Source: a virus
Direction: 5' to 3' (one strand)
Virus record (IMG/VR): IMGVR_UViG_3300045125_000107
Span: 1 to 56,680 of that record
DNA length: 56,680 bases
Position numbers and translations under genes: made by a program. The notes below the pieces were generated by a model that was not told the DNA's origin, made no database searches, and saw nothing but the letters and a program-made list of their open reading frames with translations. Positions 38,180 to 47,074 of this stretch are shown here, piece after piece. The first letter of the stretch is position 1; the number at the start of each line of letters is the position of its first letter.

Positions 38180-40657
38180 CTGTGCATGCGCGCCTCAGCA
38201 GCTCTCGGCCACGGTGCGCTGGTCCTCGGGCCTCGGGCCTTCTGCTGCTGGAGCGCCATCTGCTGCTGCAGCTTGGTTCCGCCTGCTTGTCTGCGTGTCC
38301 GTCTGCAGCTTGGCCTGGCCGGAACTGGGCGTCCCGCTGCGCCTTCGCCCGTCGAGCCGCAGCTTGGCCTCGCGCCGTCTGGTTCTGCATCTGCGCCGCC
38401 TGCATGGCGCCTGCCTCGTCGTGGGTCCATGGGCCGCGGTGCGGCGAACTGCTGGGCCATCTCGCTGCGCCCGCTGGATGACGGCGGGCATCTGGGCGAA
38501 GACCTTGTCGCCCTCCTCCACCACCAGCGCGCCCTGCTCTCGCCAGCGCGCGCGGTCGAGCGCCTTGCGTGCGCCCGTGTCGCCCTGTGATGTGCTTCAT
38601 GTCCTCGCCGATGTCCACGCCCGCCGCGTCGCTGGCCACGTCCAGTACGCTGCTGGCGTACCACATGGCGATGCTGCTTCCTTGAGGTGCTGCATCATCA
38701 CCGGGAGGAAGGCGTGGGCGATGAGCGGTACCATGCCGAAGGCCTGGCCGCGCAGGTACGCGAGGTGCGTCTTGAGGTGCGCGATGTGGTCCTGCTCGGG
38801 AACGCCGACAACGGCCCGGCCGATGCGTGGCCGCGACGTTCTCGTTGACGGCGTTCTGCTGCTCCGGCTCCACGGCCGGCATCGAGCAGGCTCGTCGGCG
38901 TTGGGGATCTTGCAGCGTGTCGAGGATGCGCTCCTCGACCTTGCGCGCGGTTGTACAGTTCGGGCAGGCAGCTGCGACGCGCTGCGCCACGGCCTGCACC
39001 TGCGCGAAGCGCTGCGCCTCGCTGAAGATGTTCGGGTCGCTGACAGGCACGACGTCCATCGGGCCTGTCGAAGCCTGCGCGGGTGGCCAGCTCCTCGCCG
39101 CACCTCGGCCTCGATGTCCTCGTCGTCGAGGTACATGCCGTTGAGGCGGTGCAGCATCCTGCAGCACGCGCGCCATGGCGTCGTGCAGACGGGCGTGGAT
39201 CGCGCTGAACACGACCATGCCCTGCTCGAGTCTGAGCAAGCGTGGCGCCCACCGGCGCGTTCGCGTTGCCGTCGGCTGATGTCGTCGATGCGTGGTGCGG
39301 ATGACGCCGTTGCCGGCGTCCACCACGAAGCCCAGCAGCTGGAACAGGACCGGGCGACGGCGGGTTGAACGGCAGCGGCATCGCCAGCTTGCGCACGTCG
39401 TCGATGTTGAGGCCGCCCTCGATCTCCTCGACCTGCGTCGGGCTGGATGTTCAGCGACTGGCCGCCGCGCGATGCCGCCCTTGAGCTTGAGCATGGTCGG
39501 CGCGTTGCTGATGTGCGCGCTGTCCATCAGGGCGCGGAGCGCGCCGTAGCGGCCGCCGACAGGCCGCCGATCATGTGCGGCAGGCCGATGGGGTAGGCGC
39601 CGCGCCACGGCACGAACGGGAACTCGACGAACCACGTGGAGCTCTTCGTGGCTCTCGTCGTCCTCGTCCCAGTTGCGGTAGAGCGCCAGCACCTTGTTGG
39701 TCGTCTTGTCGATGGTGATGATGTACGGGGCGGCCGTCGCCTCGCCACGCTGTCGCCGTCCACACGAAGCAACGCGTGCGTACTCGTAGACGGTGCGCAG
39801 GCCGTCCTCGTTGTAGCTCGTGTCGCTGCGGCCCTCGATCTTGTCGTTGGCCTTCTGCGCGACGGTCGGGCTCAGGCTGCATGCTCGGCGGCGTGAGGTC
39901 CACGTCGCGGTACATGCCGCTCTTGACGCGCAGGTCGTAGTCGAGCTGCGTCGATGTACTGCACGTGCGTCTTGCGCTGCGCGGTGTAGAAGTTGGTCGC
40001 GGCGAACGGCAGGTAGCATGTCGTCGATCGGCACGAACAGGAAGCCCGGGCGATTGCGTCGGCGTCGTCCCACGAGAGCTTCAGGTACTGCGGCCCCGCC
40101 CAGCGGCACCTGCGTCAGCAGCTGCTCGATGCTCGCCGCGGAACTCTCGGACTCTGCACCGTCAGCTGCCAGTTCGAGCAGCGCCGTCTTGCGCTTGGCC
40201 GTCTTGACCTTGTCGTCGCGTCACCTCGCCGGGGATGAAGTCCTTAGCCGGGCCCGCGGCGGGAAGAGCTCCTTGACGGCGCGGGCGGCGAAGTCCGACG
40301 CGTGGCCGCGGCCAGCATCGGGTGGACGACGCGGCTGGCGCCTCGAACTGCGCGCCGCCCGGCGCGTCGTCGCCGAGGCCGGTGCGGCGCAGGCCTTCCT
40401 CGTACTGCTCGTCGCGCTTCTTGCGCGCCTCCTTGTCCTTGGCGATCAGCTCGATCAGCCCGGATCGCGAGCGGACGCCAGCTCCTGATCGTCCAGCACG
40501 TCGGCGAGGTTCTCAAGGAAGTCCTCGCTGCGGGCGGCCTCCTCGTCCTCAAGGCGCACGATGGCGCCGCCGTCCTCGGTGTCCTCGACGTCGTCCTCGT
40601 CGCTCTCGGGCAGCTTCGACCATCTCGCCGTACTCGTCGCGCCTCGTCTTCTTCCAT
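38176..40657 (-). CDS. portal protein, about 825 aa
   Basis: ATG 40657 (MEEDEARDEYGEMVEAARER with slips). N-terminal DDVEDTEDGGAIVRLEDEEA, NLADVLDDQELAS, LIELIAKDKEARKKRDEQYE, EGLRRTGLGDDAPGGAQFEG, ASRVVHPMLAAA; then KANDKIEGRSDTSYNEDGLR, VEFPFVPWRGAYPIGLPHMI, NAPTMLKLKGGI, LLGFVVDAGNGVIRTT, ANAPVGATLA, MLHRLNGMYLDDEDIEAEVR, and a glutamine/alanine-rich C-terminal tail. This is the large podovirus portal family, directly downstream of TerL. It forms the DNA gate of the head. About twenty indels; the long plus-strand frame 38127-39368 is only its shadow. Confidence 0.75.
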
Positions 40658-40666
40658 GGGTCAGTC

Positions 40667-42226
40667 CTATGCGGCGTACGGGTTGGACGACCGGCTTGCG
40701 CGGCGGAGTAGGCGCTGGGGCTGGCCTCCTTTACCATGCGACACGAGGCCCTTGTCCAATACGAGGCGGACGCACTGCGTCGTGGCGTCCACGTGAGTCG
40801 TCGTGCTTGATGCTGCCCGTGCCGGTGAATGCGCAGGCTGCGCCAGCAGCGGCTCGACCCAAGTGCGCGGCTGGCCGGGCCGCTTGTCGCTCTCCGGCAG
40901 CCGACACGCGGCCACGCGCGAAGACGTGGCTGACCATGTGCAGGCGTGCCAGCTTGTCGGCGCGCCGCCGGGGTTGTAGGCGTAGGCCTCGATGCCCTCG
41001 CGCTCCAGCATCTGGCGCAAGGCTGATGCCGCTGCCCTTGTCCTCGATCAGGCAGGAGGTCGGGCTTGCGGCCAGACGTGATCGGGCTTCGACGCCGCCG
41101 AACATGGGCTTGATCAGCGCCGTGTCGTCGATCGTCGCCGTAGGCCACGTTGAGTCTCCTTCTTCACCCGGCGGATCAGGTCGGGCATGCCCATCTGCTC
41201 CGACCCAGCAGTCGAGCAGCAGGAGGTTCGTGGTGCGCGTCTTGTCGCGCTCCGTGGTGCTGAAGGCGCCCATGACCGACGCAGGCCGTGCTGTCCGGGA
41301 TCGCCGCTGCTTCCGGTCGTACGTCGCCTCGGTGAAGGCCGTGTCGAGGCTCAGCACGATGTAGGTCAGAGCGCGGCAGCGGCTTGTCGGTCGGGCCACA
41401 GCTTCATCCAGCTGCGGCGGCATGATGCCGCTCTCCTCCGGGTCGATGAGTCTCGCCGTGGAGCTCTTGGCGGCCAATCGTCGTGCCCTCGTACTGCTCC
41501 AGCTGCTCGAAGAAGCTGTCGGGCAGGTCTCGCCTTGTTGTCGAACGTCGAGCCGCGCACGATCGACGCGGCCGGGCTGCGGCGCGCTCAGCTTGCGGAT
41601 CAGTTCCTTGGGCTTTGGCGTCGTGGTCCACAGCACCTGCGGCCGTTGCGCCCGAGGCGCATGCCCATCATCGCCATGTCCCACGTGTCGCTGTCGTACT
41701 GCCACGCCGCGAGCCTCGTCGAACCAGCTGCGCGTGTGCTGCGGCGCCGCGCAGCCGCTCCGGCTTCGGCGGTGAAGCCACGGAGCGCCGACACGCCGCC
41801 CGCGATGTTGCGGATGCGGATGATCGTGTCCGACTTGTTGTACTCGACAAGCAGATCGGGCGGCAGCACGGACAGGATGCCGCTCTCGCCTTCGAGCAGG
41901 TGAAGCGCACGTCGCCGTAGGTCGGCGCGATGACGCAGCCTATCGAAGCCGCTCGGTCTCGAACGCGGCCTCGCGTGATCTCACTCGGGCGCCGACGCGG
42001 CTCTCGCCGGAGCCGCGCCCGGGCGAGGTAGCCGCACTCGCTCCAGTCGCTCTCCTGGCGGTATCTGGGCCGGGCGCGCTTGGTCTGCGCCCAGCGCCGC
42101 TGCCAGTCCATCGTGAGGCCAGCGACGCTGTCGGCGGCAGCTTGGCCAGATCGAGAAGGCGAGCGCGGCGGCGTCCATCAGGCGTTGCGGTAGAGCCTTC
42201 GAGGGCCTGCGCAGCTGGCCGTTCAT
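40667..42226 (-). CDS. terL: terminase large subunit
   Basis: About 519 aa, ATG 42226 (MNGQLRRPSKALPQRLM) coupled to the small gene upstream. ATPase: the Walker A region reads GRGSGESRVGARV at about 41984-42022, where GKT is expected; then GESGILSVLPPDLLVEYNKS, AGGVSALRGFTAEAPERLRG, DSDTWDMAMMGMRLG, VLWTTTPKPKELIRKL. Nuclease: YIVLSLDTAFTEATYDRKSG, LLIEDKGSGISL, KHDDYVDATTQ (Asp cluster). Typical order and size for headful-packaging TerL. About twelve indels. Confidence 0.85.
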
Positions 42227-42353
42227 GGCGCGCACCACCAGTAGCGGTCGGCACCGCGTTGGGCATCTTGTCCTCGCTGACGCGAGTCGCTGCTCGATGT
42301 CACGCACGCAGCGCCCGAGCCTCGGCGATGCGCCGCCACGGGCGCCAGATCAT
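42223..42353 (-). CDS. small helical protein between terS and terL, about 43 aa
   Basis: ATG 42353 overlaps the terS stop; MIWRPWRRIAEARALR, one indel, then DIEQRLASA and DRYWWCAP before TGA, which overlaps the terL start. Tryptophan and arginine rich. Such a mini-gene in the terminase operon is seen in related phages. Function unknown. Confidence 0.45.
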
Positions 42354-42819
42354 GCGTCGCGCTTTGCGGCGCGAAGGGCGGCGGCGACGTTGGCGGGCGA
42401 TCTCGGCCAGCGTTGGTCTCGACCTTGAGCGCCTTCGCCGTCCTTGTTGCCGACATCCACGGTCTGCTTGTTGCCGCACTTCTTCGGGTTCCAGCAGGCG
42501 AGCAGCTTGAGCGCGGGTGTCCACCTGTGCGCGGCGCCACGCGACGTGGCCCGGGCTCGATCTTGTTGTCAGCACCCGCGCGACGGCTGCTCGTCGATCA
42601 GGTCGAGGGCCGCTTCCGCGATGGCGTCAGCGTTCCGGTATCCTGCGCCAGCGCGACGCGTGAGGCGAAGTCCGGGTCGGAGGCGATCCAGTCGTACACC
42701 GAACGCCACGACGGCATGCCCTCCTGACGGCGCAGCGCCTGCAGGGGGACGCCATCGCTCAACCCCCGATGATGCGCTTCTCGACTGCGGTGGACCGGGT
42801 GACAGGCCTCTCTGGCCAT
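42350..42819 (-). CDS. terS: terminase small subunit
   Basis: About 156 aa. ATG 42819 behind GGAGGCGTGCAGCT. After slips: VTRSTAVEKRIIGGLSDGVP, LQALRRQEGMPSWRSVYDWI, ASDPDFASRVALAQDTG, EPGHVAWRRAQVDTR, LKLLACWNPKKCGNKQTVDV, NKDGKALKVETNAGEIA. A helix-turn-helix with the SVYDWI..DP.F......AR/A sequence, then R..DTRLKLLA.WNPKKYG(N)K, is diagnostic of the phage TerS family that recognises the packaging site. Four indels. Confidence 0.8.
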
Positions 42820-42957
42820 AGCTGCACGCCTCCGCTTCGTGGCAGGACTACCAGAGCCGCAGAGAATAGCATCAGGCTCGAGTTTAAGCAAGGCGGCCGC
42901 TCGAGGCCACTCTCCGGGCGAACGGACGCAGCCCCAGCGACCGGCCACCAGCCCATC

Positions 42958-43005
42958 ACTTGCAAAGCCTTACAGCACGACAAGACACACGAAAACTTTG
43001 CAAGT
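42958..43005. repeat. 10-bp inverted repeat ACTTGCAAAG / CTTTGCAAGT
   Basis: Perfect arms at 42958-42967 and 42996-43005, separated by 28 AT-richer bases. The spacing is about what two operator half-sites on neighbouring helical faces would need. On the minus strand the second arm contributes TTGCAAAG, which could also be part of a -35-like box for terS. Function inferred only. Confidence 0.5.
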
Positions 43006-43029
43006 ACCACTGGACGGGCGGACATGGCG

Positions 43030-43070
43030 CCGGACATACACCCCTCTCAAGGGAGGGGTGTAATGTCCGG
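43030..43070. repeat. 17/18-bp hairpin with 6-base loop
   Basis: Left arm CCGGACATACACCCCTC (43030-43046), loop TCAAGG, right arm GAGGGGTGTAATGTCCGG (43053-43070), pairing fully apart from one bulged base. There is no T-run on either side, so it is not an ordinary intrinsic terminator. A further CGGACAT lies just to its left (43019-43025). It starts three bases beyond the stop of the ATPase gene. Candidate packaging site, transcript-processing site or protein-binding site. Confidence 0.6.
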
Positions 43071-43072
43071 TC

Positions 43073-44164
43073 CTACTTCCGCACCAGTACACCCCCATCC
43101 AGCCCACGAGACCGTCCAGAAGCAAACCGCTCCTTTGCCCTACGATAGGCACGCCCGACCGAGTCCGCTTATTGTCTTCCCGTGCGACGGCGCAAATCCC
43201 GCGCGCGGCCCACGTCTTCTGCCACGCTATCGCCGCCCTCCAGAATATCGAGCAGAAGACCCGCCTTGCTGGACCCGATGTCCACCAGCGCCTTTGTCTT
43301 GGCGCCATCCTTGGCCACCAGTGTTTGCGTAATTTTACCGTAAGCGTCGGTAATCCTCAAATACATAGGGCAATTTGTTCTCGATGTCCACCGATGTCCG
43401 CCCCGGCGTCCTGCGCGGCCATGCTGGTGGACCCGCACCAGCGCTTTGTCCGAGGCGCGGAGTTAACCCGCTTCATGTCCACATCGCTCAACTTGGCAAC
43501 GCTGCCGAGATTAGCCGCCTGCCAATTTCTGGTGGCATGATCCAGCACGAGAGCGGACAAATCCAGAGGGACACTGGCCTCCTCGATGATGTTGCGCAGG
43601 TGCTCCTTCGATGAACGTTTCCGGCACGTTTGCCTTGTCGATGCCCGCAGAAGTTTGCGAGTAGGTATCGATTACGCACAGAATGCGCCACGCCAATATC
43701 GCTTTATCATCCATCGCCTCAAACACGTCATCGTCCCTGTACTCACTCGCGGCTTGGATGCCCTCACACTCGTAACGTTTAGCGGCCAAGATGCTCCTGT
43801 TCTCGTTTGCCCTCCGTATCCAGCGCCGGGCGCTCCTGTGCCACTCTAAGAGGAAGCCTTGCTTGCCCGCGTCCACCTGAAGACAGCGGCCGGCGCACGC
43901 AGCGCATCACCACCCTGGCTGCTTCAGATACAGTACCAGGTTGGGCCAGCCAGCCCCATCCACTCACTACCGGTAGACACAGCGGCGGCCATGCCCAGAG
44001 CAATGAACGTCTTGAAGCTCATCGAGGGGCCGTACATCCAAGTGATGCCGCGCATCGCACGAACCCTCGATCACGTCACACATATCCTTTGCTGGTCTGC
44101 AGCACTGCGAGCGGATTGGCCCACACAGGTTTATCGGTAAATCACGCCGTCAGTCCTTTCATGG
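43073..44164 (-). CDS. RepA-like (AAA_25) ATPase, about 350 aa
   Basis: N-terminus DKPVWANPLAVLQTSKGYV, then Walker A WMYGPSMSFKTFIALGMAAA (GPSxxxKT), VSTGSEWMGLAGP, Walker B ILCVIDTYSQTSAG (43640-43690), ANVPETFIE, LRNIIEEASVPLDLSALVLD (with a slip), RITDAYGKITQTLVAKDGAK, LLLDILEGGDSVAED and a winged-helix-like end GKTISGLGRAYRRAKER to a TAG near 43073. This is the hexameric RecA/RepA-like helicase fold seen in phage replication ATPases. It is unusual in being the first gene of the late strand. The start (ATG 44164 or GTG about 44151) is uncertain. About eight indels. Confidence 0.65.
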
Positions 44165-44233
44165 GTGGTGTACCCGGGAACAGTGACACCACCGGACAAA
44201 CGGCAAAGACGCCGCTTAAATGTCTTTTTCCTG

Positions 44234-44292
44234 TTGACGGTGTAAACCACCCGCTTTACAAGTACGTCATCAGCAAAGAAGGAACGATCACC
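44234..44292 (+). promoter_or_regulatory. repeated early promoter/leader motif, copy 2
   Basis: TTGACG at 44234, GTGTAAACCACCCGC spacer, TTTACA, then GTCATCAGCAAAGAAGGAAC before ATG 44293. It is the first promoter of the rightward early arm, in the divergent gap with the minus-strand ATPase gene. Confidence 0.6.
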
Positions 44293-44472
44293 ATGGGACC
44301 TCCGCCGTTCGCATCACCAACAACTTTGGCAACCGCGCAATCTACCCGGTCCGCGAGAAGGCCAAGCGCTTCGCCGACCTCGTTGGGACCAAGACCCTGA
44401 TCGTCCGCGCCATCGTAGGCAGATCAAGGGCCTCTGGCTTCGAAATCCGCGCCGCGCAGCAAACCCTCATAA
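44293..44472 (+). CDS. small early protein, about 57 aa
   Basis: Follows the conserved leader. After an early indel: TSAVRITNNFGNRAIYPVRE, KAKRFADLVGTKTLIVRA, then GFEIRAAQQT before a TAA overlapped by AAGGAG, the ribosome site of the next gene. The DNA around GTTGGGACCAAGACCCTGA (44382-44400) recurs exactly at 46077-46095. Resembles small phage proteins with an RITN.FG..A.YP...KA..FA.(L)AGTKTLT start, unknown function. Confidence 0.5.
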
Positions 44473-44480
44473 GGAGACCG

Positions 44481-44761
44481 ATGATCGCCAGCCGACCACT
44501 TTCCGGCACCGCCATCGCCCACATGCGCCAGACCCTCACCGATGAGCAGCGCGCCAGGCGTCGGACAGCCCAGATGGCCAAGTGCGCGTGCGGCAACATC
44601 GCGCCGCCTCGGCACCACCCTGTTCGGCCGCTGCCAAGCGTGCGGACGATCAGCGGGAAGAACGCAGGTACGCATCCGCGCGTAGAGCCTCGACCGGTAG
44701 CCGGACTTCCGGCGTCGATCTGCGCAGCGTGCTGCGCGACATTCTGGCGAATAGTGCTTGA
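44481..44761 (+). CDS. small zinc-ribbon protein, about 92 aa
   Basis: AAGGAGACCG precedes ATG 44481. MIASRPLSGTAIAHMRQTLT, DEQRARRRTAQMAKCACGNI, then TLFGRCQACGR (slip), DDQREERRYASARRASTGSR and TSGVDLRSVLRDILANSA to TGA 44759-44761, which is inside the next TTGACC box. CxC/CxxC pairs form a zinc ribbon. Three indels. Confidence 0.5.
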
Positions 44762-44818
44762 CCACGTAAACCGCCTGCTTTACTGGTGCGTCATCACCAA
44801 CGAAAGAACCCAATCACC
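44758..44818 (+). promoter_or_regulatory. repeated early promoter/leader motif, copy 3
   Basis: TTGACC (44758) overlaps the stop of the preceding gene; then ACGTAAACCGCCTGC, TTTACT, and GTCATCACCAACGAAAGAAC before ATG 44819. Clearly homologous to the copy at 44234. Confidence 0.6.
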
Positions 44819-45035
44819 ATGGCGGTTTACTATTCAGAAGCGGAAGCCATTGATGCAATCAAGGCAATGGGCTTTGAGCCTAAGCAAGTTCACGTCGGCC
44901 TGTGGCGCAAGAACTGCACAACGCAAGGTAGCCTGTCCGACGCCGCAGTGAGACTGTGGCGCTTGTCCGCCTGTCTTTAATCGAGTGGCGCCTGGTGCGC
45001 GGCGGCGTCATTTCTGGACGCTGGGTTGGCAATGA
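44819..45035 (+). CDS. small early protein, about 72 aa
   Basis: MAVYYSEAEAIDAIKAMGFE, PKQVHVGLWRKNCTTQGSLS, DAAV; then, after an indel near 44950, VALVRLSLIEWRLVRGGVIS and GRWVG. The stop TGA at 45033-45035 overlaps the next ATG. No family recognised. Confidence 0.5.
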
Positions 45036-45159
45036 ACCTCCTCGCCCACCTCACGATCTACGCACGGGCGGCTACGGCGGCTCGCCGCGATCATCCACAC
45101 AATCACGCACAATGGGCCTGCCATCTGCAAGCTACTGCGCGAAACCAAGGGGGGAATGA
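45032..45159 (+). CDS. small early protein with ICKLLRE tail (paralogue of 46541)
   Basis: ATG 45032: MNLLAHLTIYARAATAAR, frame slip, IIHTITHNGPAICKLLRETK. The tail, both as DNA (CGCACAATGG...CCATCTGC) and as protein, resembles 46541-46634 (RAQWRTICEVLREARR). Stops at TGA 45157-45159 overlapping an ATG with a GGGGGG ribosome site. Confidence 0.45.
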
Positions 45160-45374
45160 CGCTGTAAAACTATTTTGCCACGCTCAACGCCGCGCTTGAG
45201 AGCGAAAGCTTGTTCGGACCTGTGGCTATGCGGCCAGCGTTCCTACGGCGCGACGGTAGGACTTGCGGCCAATGGCCGCTGGATTGACGTCTACCGTGAC
45301 GAATGCGGGGCATGCGAACGCCCGGTGCACTACGCAACGCTCATGGCGATACGGGCCTCATTCATTTGTCCTGA
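45156..45374 (+). CDS. small early protein, about 70 aa (paralogue of 47075)
   Basis: With one base removed near 45165: MTL, NYFATLNAALESESLFGPVA, (slips) ATVGLAANGRWIDVYRDECG, ACERPVHYAT. It matches the 47075 protein (NWFPTLNDALAAEDLVSG...GGRWISITRDEQGRYERPIHYA). The family is common in phage early regions (GRWI...RDE.G.YERP.HYA) and uncharacterised. Confidence 0.5.
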
Positions 45375-45403
45375 TCAACCCCAACCAACCGGAGCAAACT
45401 ATC

Positions 45404-46027
45404 ATGACCAATATCACTATCTCTATCGACGCCGCTTTCGTTGACGCCGCGATGTGCGCCATATCGAAGAGGAAACCCGCCGCTATCTCAAGGGCGTGTT
45501 CCTCGACAGCCCGCGGGTTCATCGCGCGACAAACGGCCACATCGCATTTGCCGCCCGCTGCAATGACGCGTTCGCTGGTCCGATTGCCGCCCGGCGTACG
45601 ATACCGCCGGACAATCCAATGCGGGCGTGATCGTGCCCGATAGCGCGATCGCGCAAACAGCAAAGCGGCCGGGCGCAGCGAGGCGCGTACGTCGACATCG
45701 AACGCGACGACAACGGCCTGTGGTGGATCACGTGCGGGAACGCGCGGGTTCACTTCGTGCCCGTGGATGGCTCGTTCCTGATTGGACCAGGATTGTGCCC
45801 ACGGCGCCCGAACACCACTCACGGCCGCGCACTATCAGCCGCAGTACGTCATGGCGATGGGCAACATGGCCAAAGCGCTGCGCGACGGCAGAAAAGCCGG
45901 CGCGCTTGCCAGTACCGCATCCACAGGCGGGCAGAACCCGGCATTGGTGACGTTCATTGGCGATGACGGCCCGCGCACTGATTGCCTGGCGGTTCTCATG
46001 CCCGTGCGCACGTACGAAACGGACTGA
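45404..46027 (+). CDS. sliding-clamp (DnaN-like) protein, about 205 aa
   Basis: ATG 45404 behind GGAG. MTNITISIDAAFVDAAMCAI, SKEETRRYLKGVFLDSPRVH (slips), RATNGHIAFAARCNDAFAGP, AGVIVPDSAIAQTAK, GRSEARYVDIERDDNGLWWI, TCGNARVHFVPVDGSF, PDWTRIVPTAPE, HY.PQYVMAMGNMAKALRDG, QNPALVTFIGDDGPRTDCLA, VLMPVRTYETD. The RYYLKGVF(L), TNGHIA, IVP, PVDG.FPDWTRIVP and VLMP(V/M)R ends are marks of DNA polymerase III beta-type clamps; here two of the usual three domains. It would tether the phage or host polymerase. About five indels. Confidence 0.6.
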
Positions 46028-46263
46028 CGCCGCGTTTGCCGCGACGTTCACCCACGCCTGAACCACGCCAACCACGTTGGGACCAAGACCCTGACCGACC
46101 GTGAGCCGATCACTTCATTCGATCCGACCGCGCGTTTCTTCGCTCGGCCGTTGACGGGACGCCGTGCGTCGAGTTCCAGCCCGCCACGCCGCGCCTTTCC
46201 AACCGCGCTACGGTGGCGGACTACGCGCGCCGTATTCGCCGCTTTCAGCGCTTTGGCTGGTAA
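46028..46263 (+). CDS. small hypothetical protein, about 75 aa
   Basis: Start unclear (CTGACGCC where ATGACGCC may be meant). Contains NHVGTKTLTDREPITSFDPT, then FFA, AVDGTPCVEFQPATPRLSNR and ATVADYARRIRRFQRFGW to TAA 46261-46263. Shares an exact 19-bp DNA repeat (VGTKTLT coding) with the 44293 gene, so the two N-termini may be duplicated. No family recognised. Confidence 0.4.
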
Positions 46264-46276
46264 GGAATAAATCACC

Positions 46277-46544
46277 ATGAGCATCACCAAAGCACAAGCG
46301 GCATGCGCGCTACGGCATGACGCTACAGGACGCGCACCGCATCCGCGACTTGGCGCTGCAACGCCCTGACCGCAAAGCAAGTCGAGGAAGCGCGATTTGC
46401 ATGGCAGACCATGCGCGACACGCCCTGAGTCACGGCATCCGCGAAGCATCCGAAGCCATCCACCTGCGCTTCCTGTCTGCGCTGGCCGATGGGCTCACCG
46501 TGCGCGAAGCAATCGCGGCAACTGCGGACTATGCGTCCGCCTGA
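46277..46544 (+). CDS. small helical protein, about 88 aa
   Basis: MSITKAQAALRYGMTLQDAH (slip), RIRDLALQRLTAKQVEEARF, AWQTMRDT, then frame +2: SHGIREASEAIHLRFLSALA, DGLTVREAIAATADYASA. Alanine-rich helices, two indels. TGA at 46542-46544. No family. Confidence 0.45.
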
Positions 46545-46634
46545 AAAAGTGAGGCAATCAACCACACCACCCGCGCACAATGGCGTACCATCTGCGAAGT
46601 GCTGCGCGAAGCCAGAAGGAACGACACCATGAAC
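46541..46634 (+). CDS. mini-gene with ICEVLRE tail (paralogue of 45032)
   Basis: KSEAINHTTRAQWRTICEVL, REARRNDT; the start is obscured by an A-run (CTGAAAAAG). AGAAGGA within it is the ribosome site of the gene at 46629. Homology to 45105-45155 supports translation. Confidence 0.35.
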
Positions 46635-46835
46635 ACCGATATGGCACTACAAAGGCTGGACCGTCAGCTTCTGCCGACACGCGATCCCGTCGCGCGACTT
46701 CGACTGGTCAGCACGTCGCCTGACTACGACGTCGGTTGCGACCAGAACGGCTGGTACCGGTGCGCAGGCCAGATCGTCAGCGCGACCTACGAGGCCCTGC
46801 GCGGAGATCGAGGACGCCATCGAGGGGATGCGGCA
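46629..46835 (+). CDS. small hypothetical protein, about 70 aa
   Basis: ATG 46629: MNTDMA, HYKGWTVSFCRHAIPSRDFD (frame 2), WSA, TSPDYDVGCDQNGWYRCAGQ, IVSATYEALR, AEIEDAIEG. Reads like small phage proteins of the form (W).(F)DW.(A).(S)PDYD.DC(D)..(G)....CAG......T...L..EIDA.I, function unknown. Two indels; end uncertain. Confidence 0.4.
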
Positions 46836-47024
46836 TGGTGCGGCCGTCCGCCTCTGGAGCATCGACGGCAGCGTCGATCCGCATGACGGCAGCGCGACAC
46901 GATCCGCGTCGAGCCGGAGACCTTCACCAGCTGGTCGACGCCATGTGCGGGCCACACTCGAGTACGAGATGCGCGCCGAGCGGCACAGCGGGCGCACCAT
47001 CGAGTTCGATGTGTTGGCGCTTGA
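46828..47024 (+). CDS. small hypothetical protein, about 65 aa
   Basis: AAVRLWSIDGSVDPHDG, DTIRVEPETFT (slip), SLVDAMCG, TLEYEMRAERHSGRTIEFDV then LA. The TGA at 47022-47024 is inside the next TTGACC box. Beta-strand rich. Start about ATG 46828. Three indels. Confidence 0.4.
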
Positions 47025-47074
47025 CCGAAACAGCACACGCTTTAAGGCTGCGTCATCAGCAACGGAGACACGAC
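47021..47074 (+). promoter_or_regulatory. repeated early promoter/leader motif, copy 4
   Basis: TTGACC (47021), GAAACAGCACACGC, TTTAAG, CGTCATCAGCAACGGAGACA and then ATG 47075. Same architecture as the copies at 7039 and 44234. Confidence 0.6.

Larger units (their letters stand above)
42820..43072. other. intergenic control/packaging-site candidate
   Basis: A gap of 250 bases, the largest clean gap in the late arm, between terS and the RepA-like ATPase gene. It holds two separate inverted repeats (listed below), a local AT-rich stretch (42961-43010) and three GGACAT repeats. No credible reading frame. It lies immediately upstream of terS on the transcribed strand. Confidence 0.5.

Noticed and set aside
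38127-39368. 413-codon open frame on the plus strand
   Set aside because: It is antisense to the portal gene, which has clear conserved protein text on the minus strand; long antisense frames are expected at this GC content.
40667-42226. Programmed frameshifting or pseudogenisation of TerL, portal and capsid
   Set aside because: Frame changes are too many, at no shared slippery site, and spread evenly over all long genes; uncorrected sequencing error explains them better.
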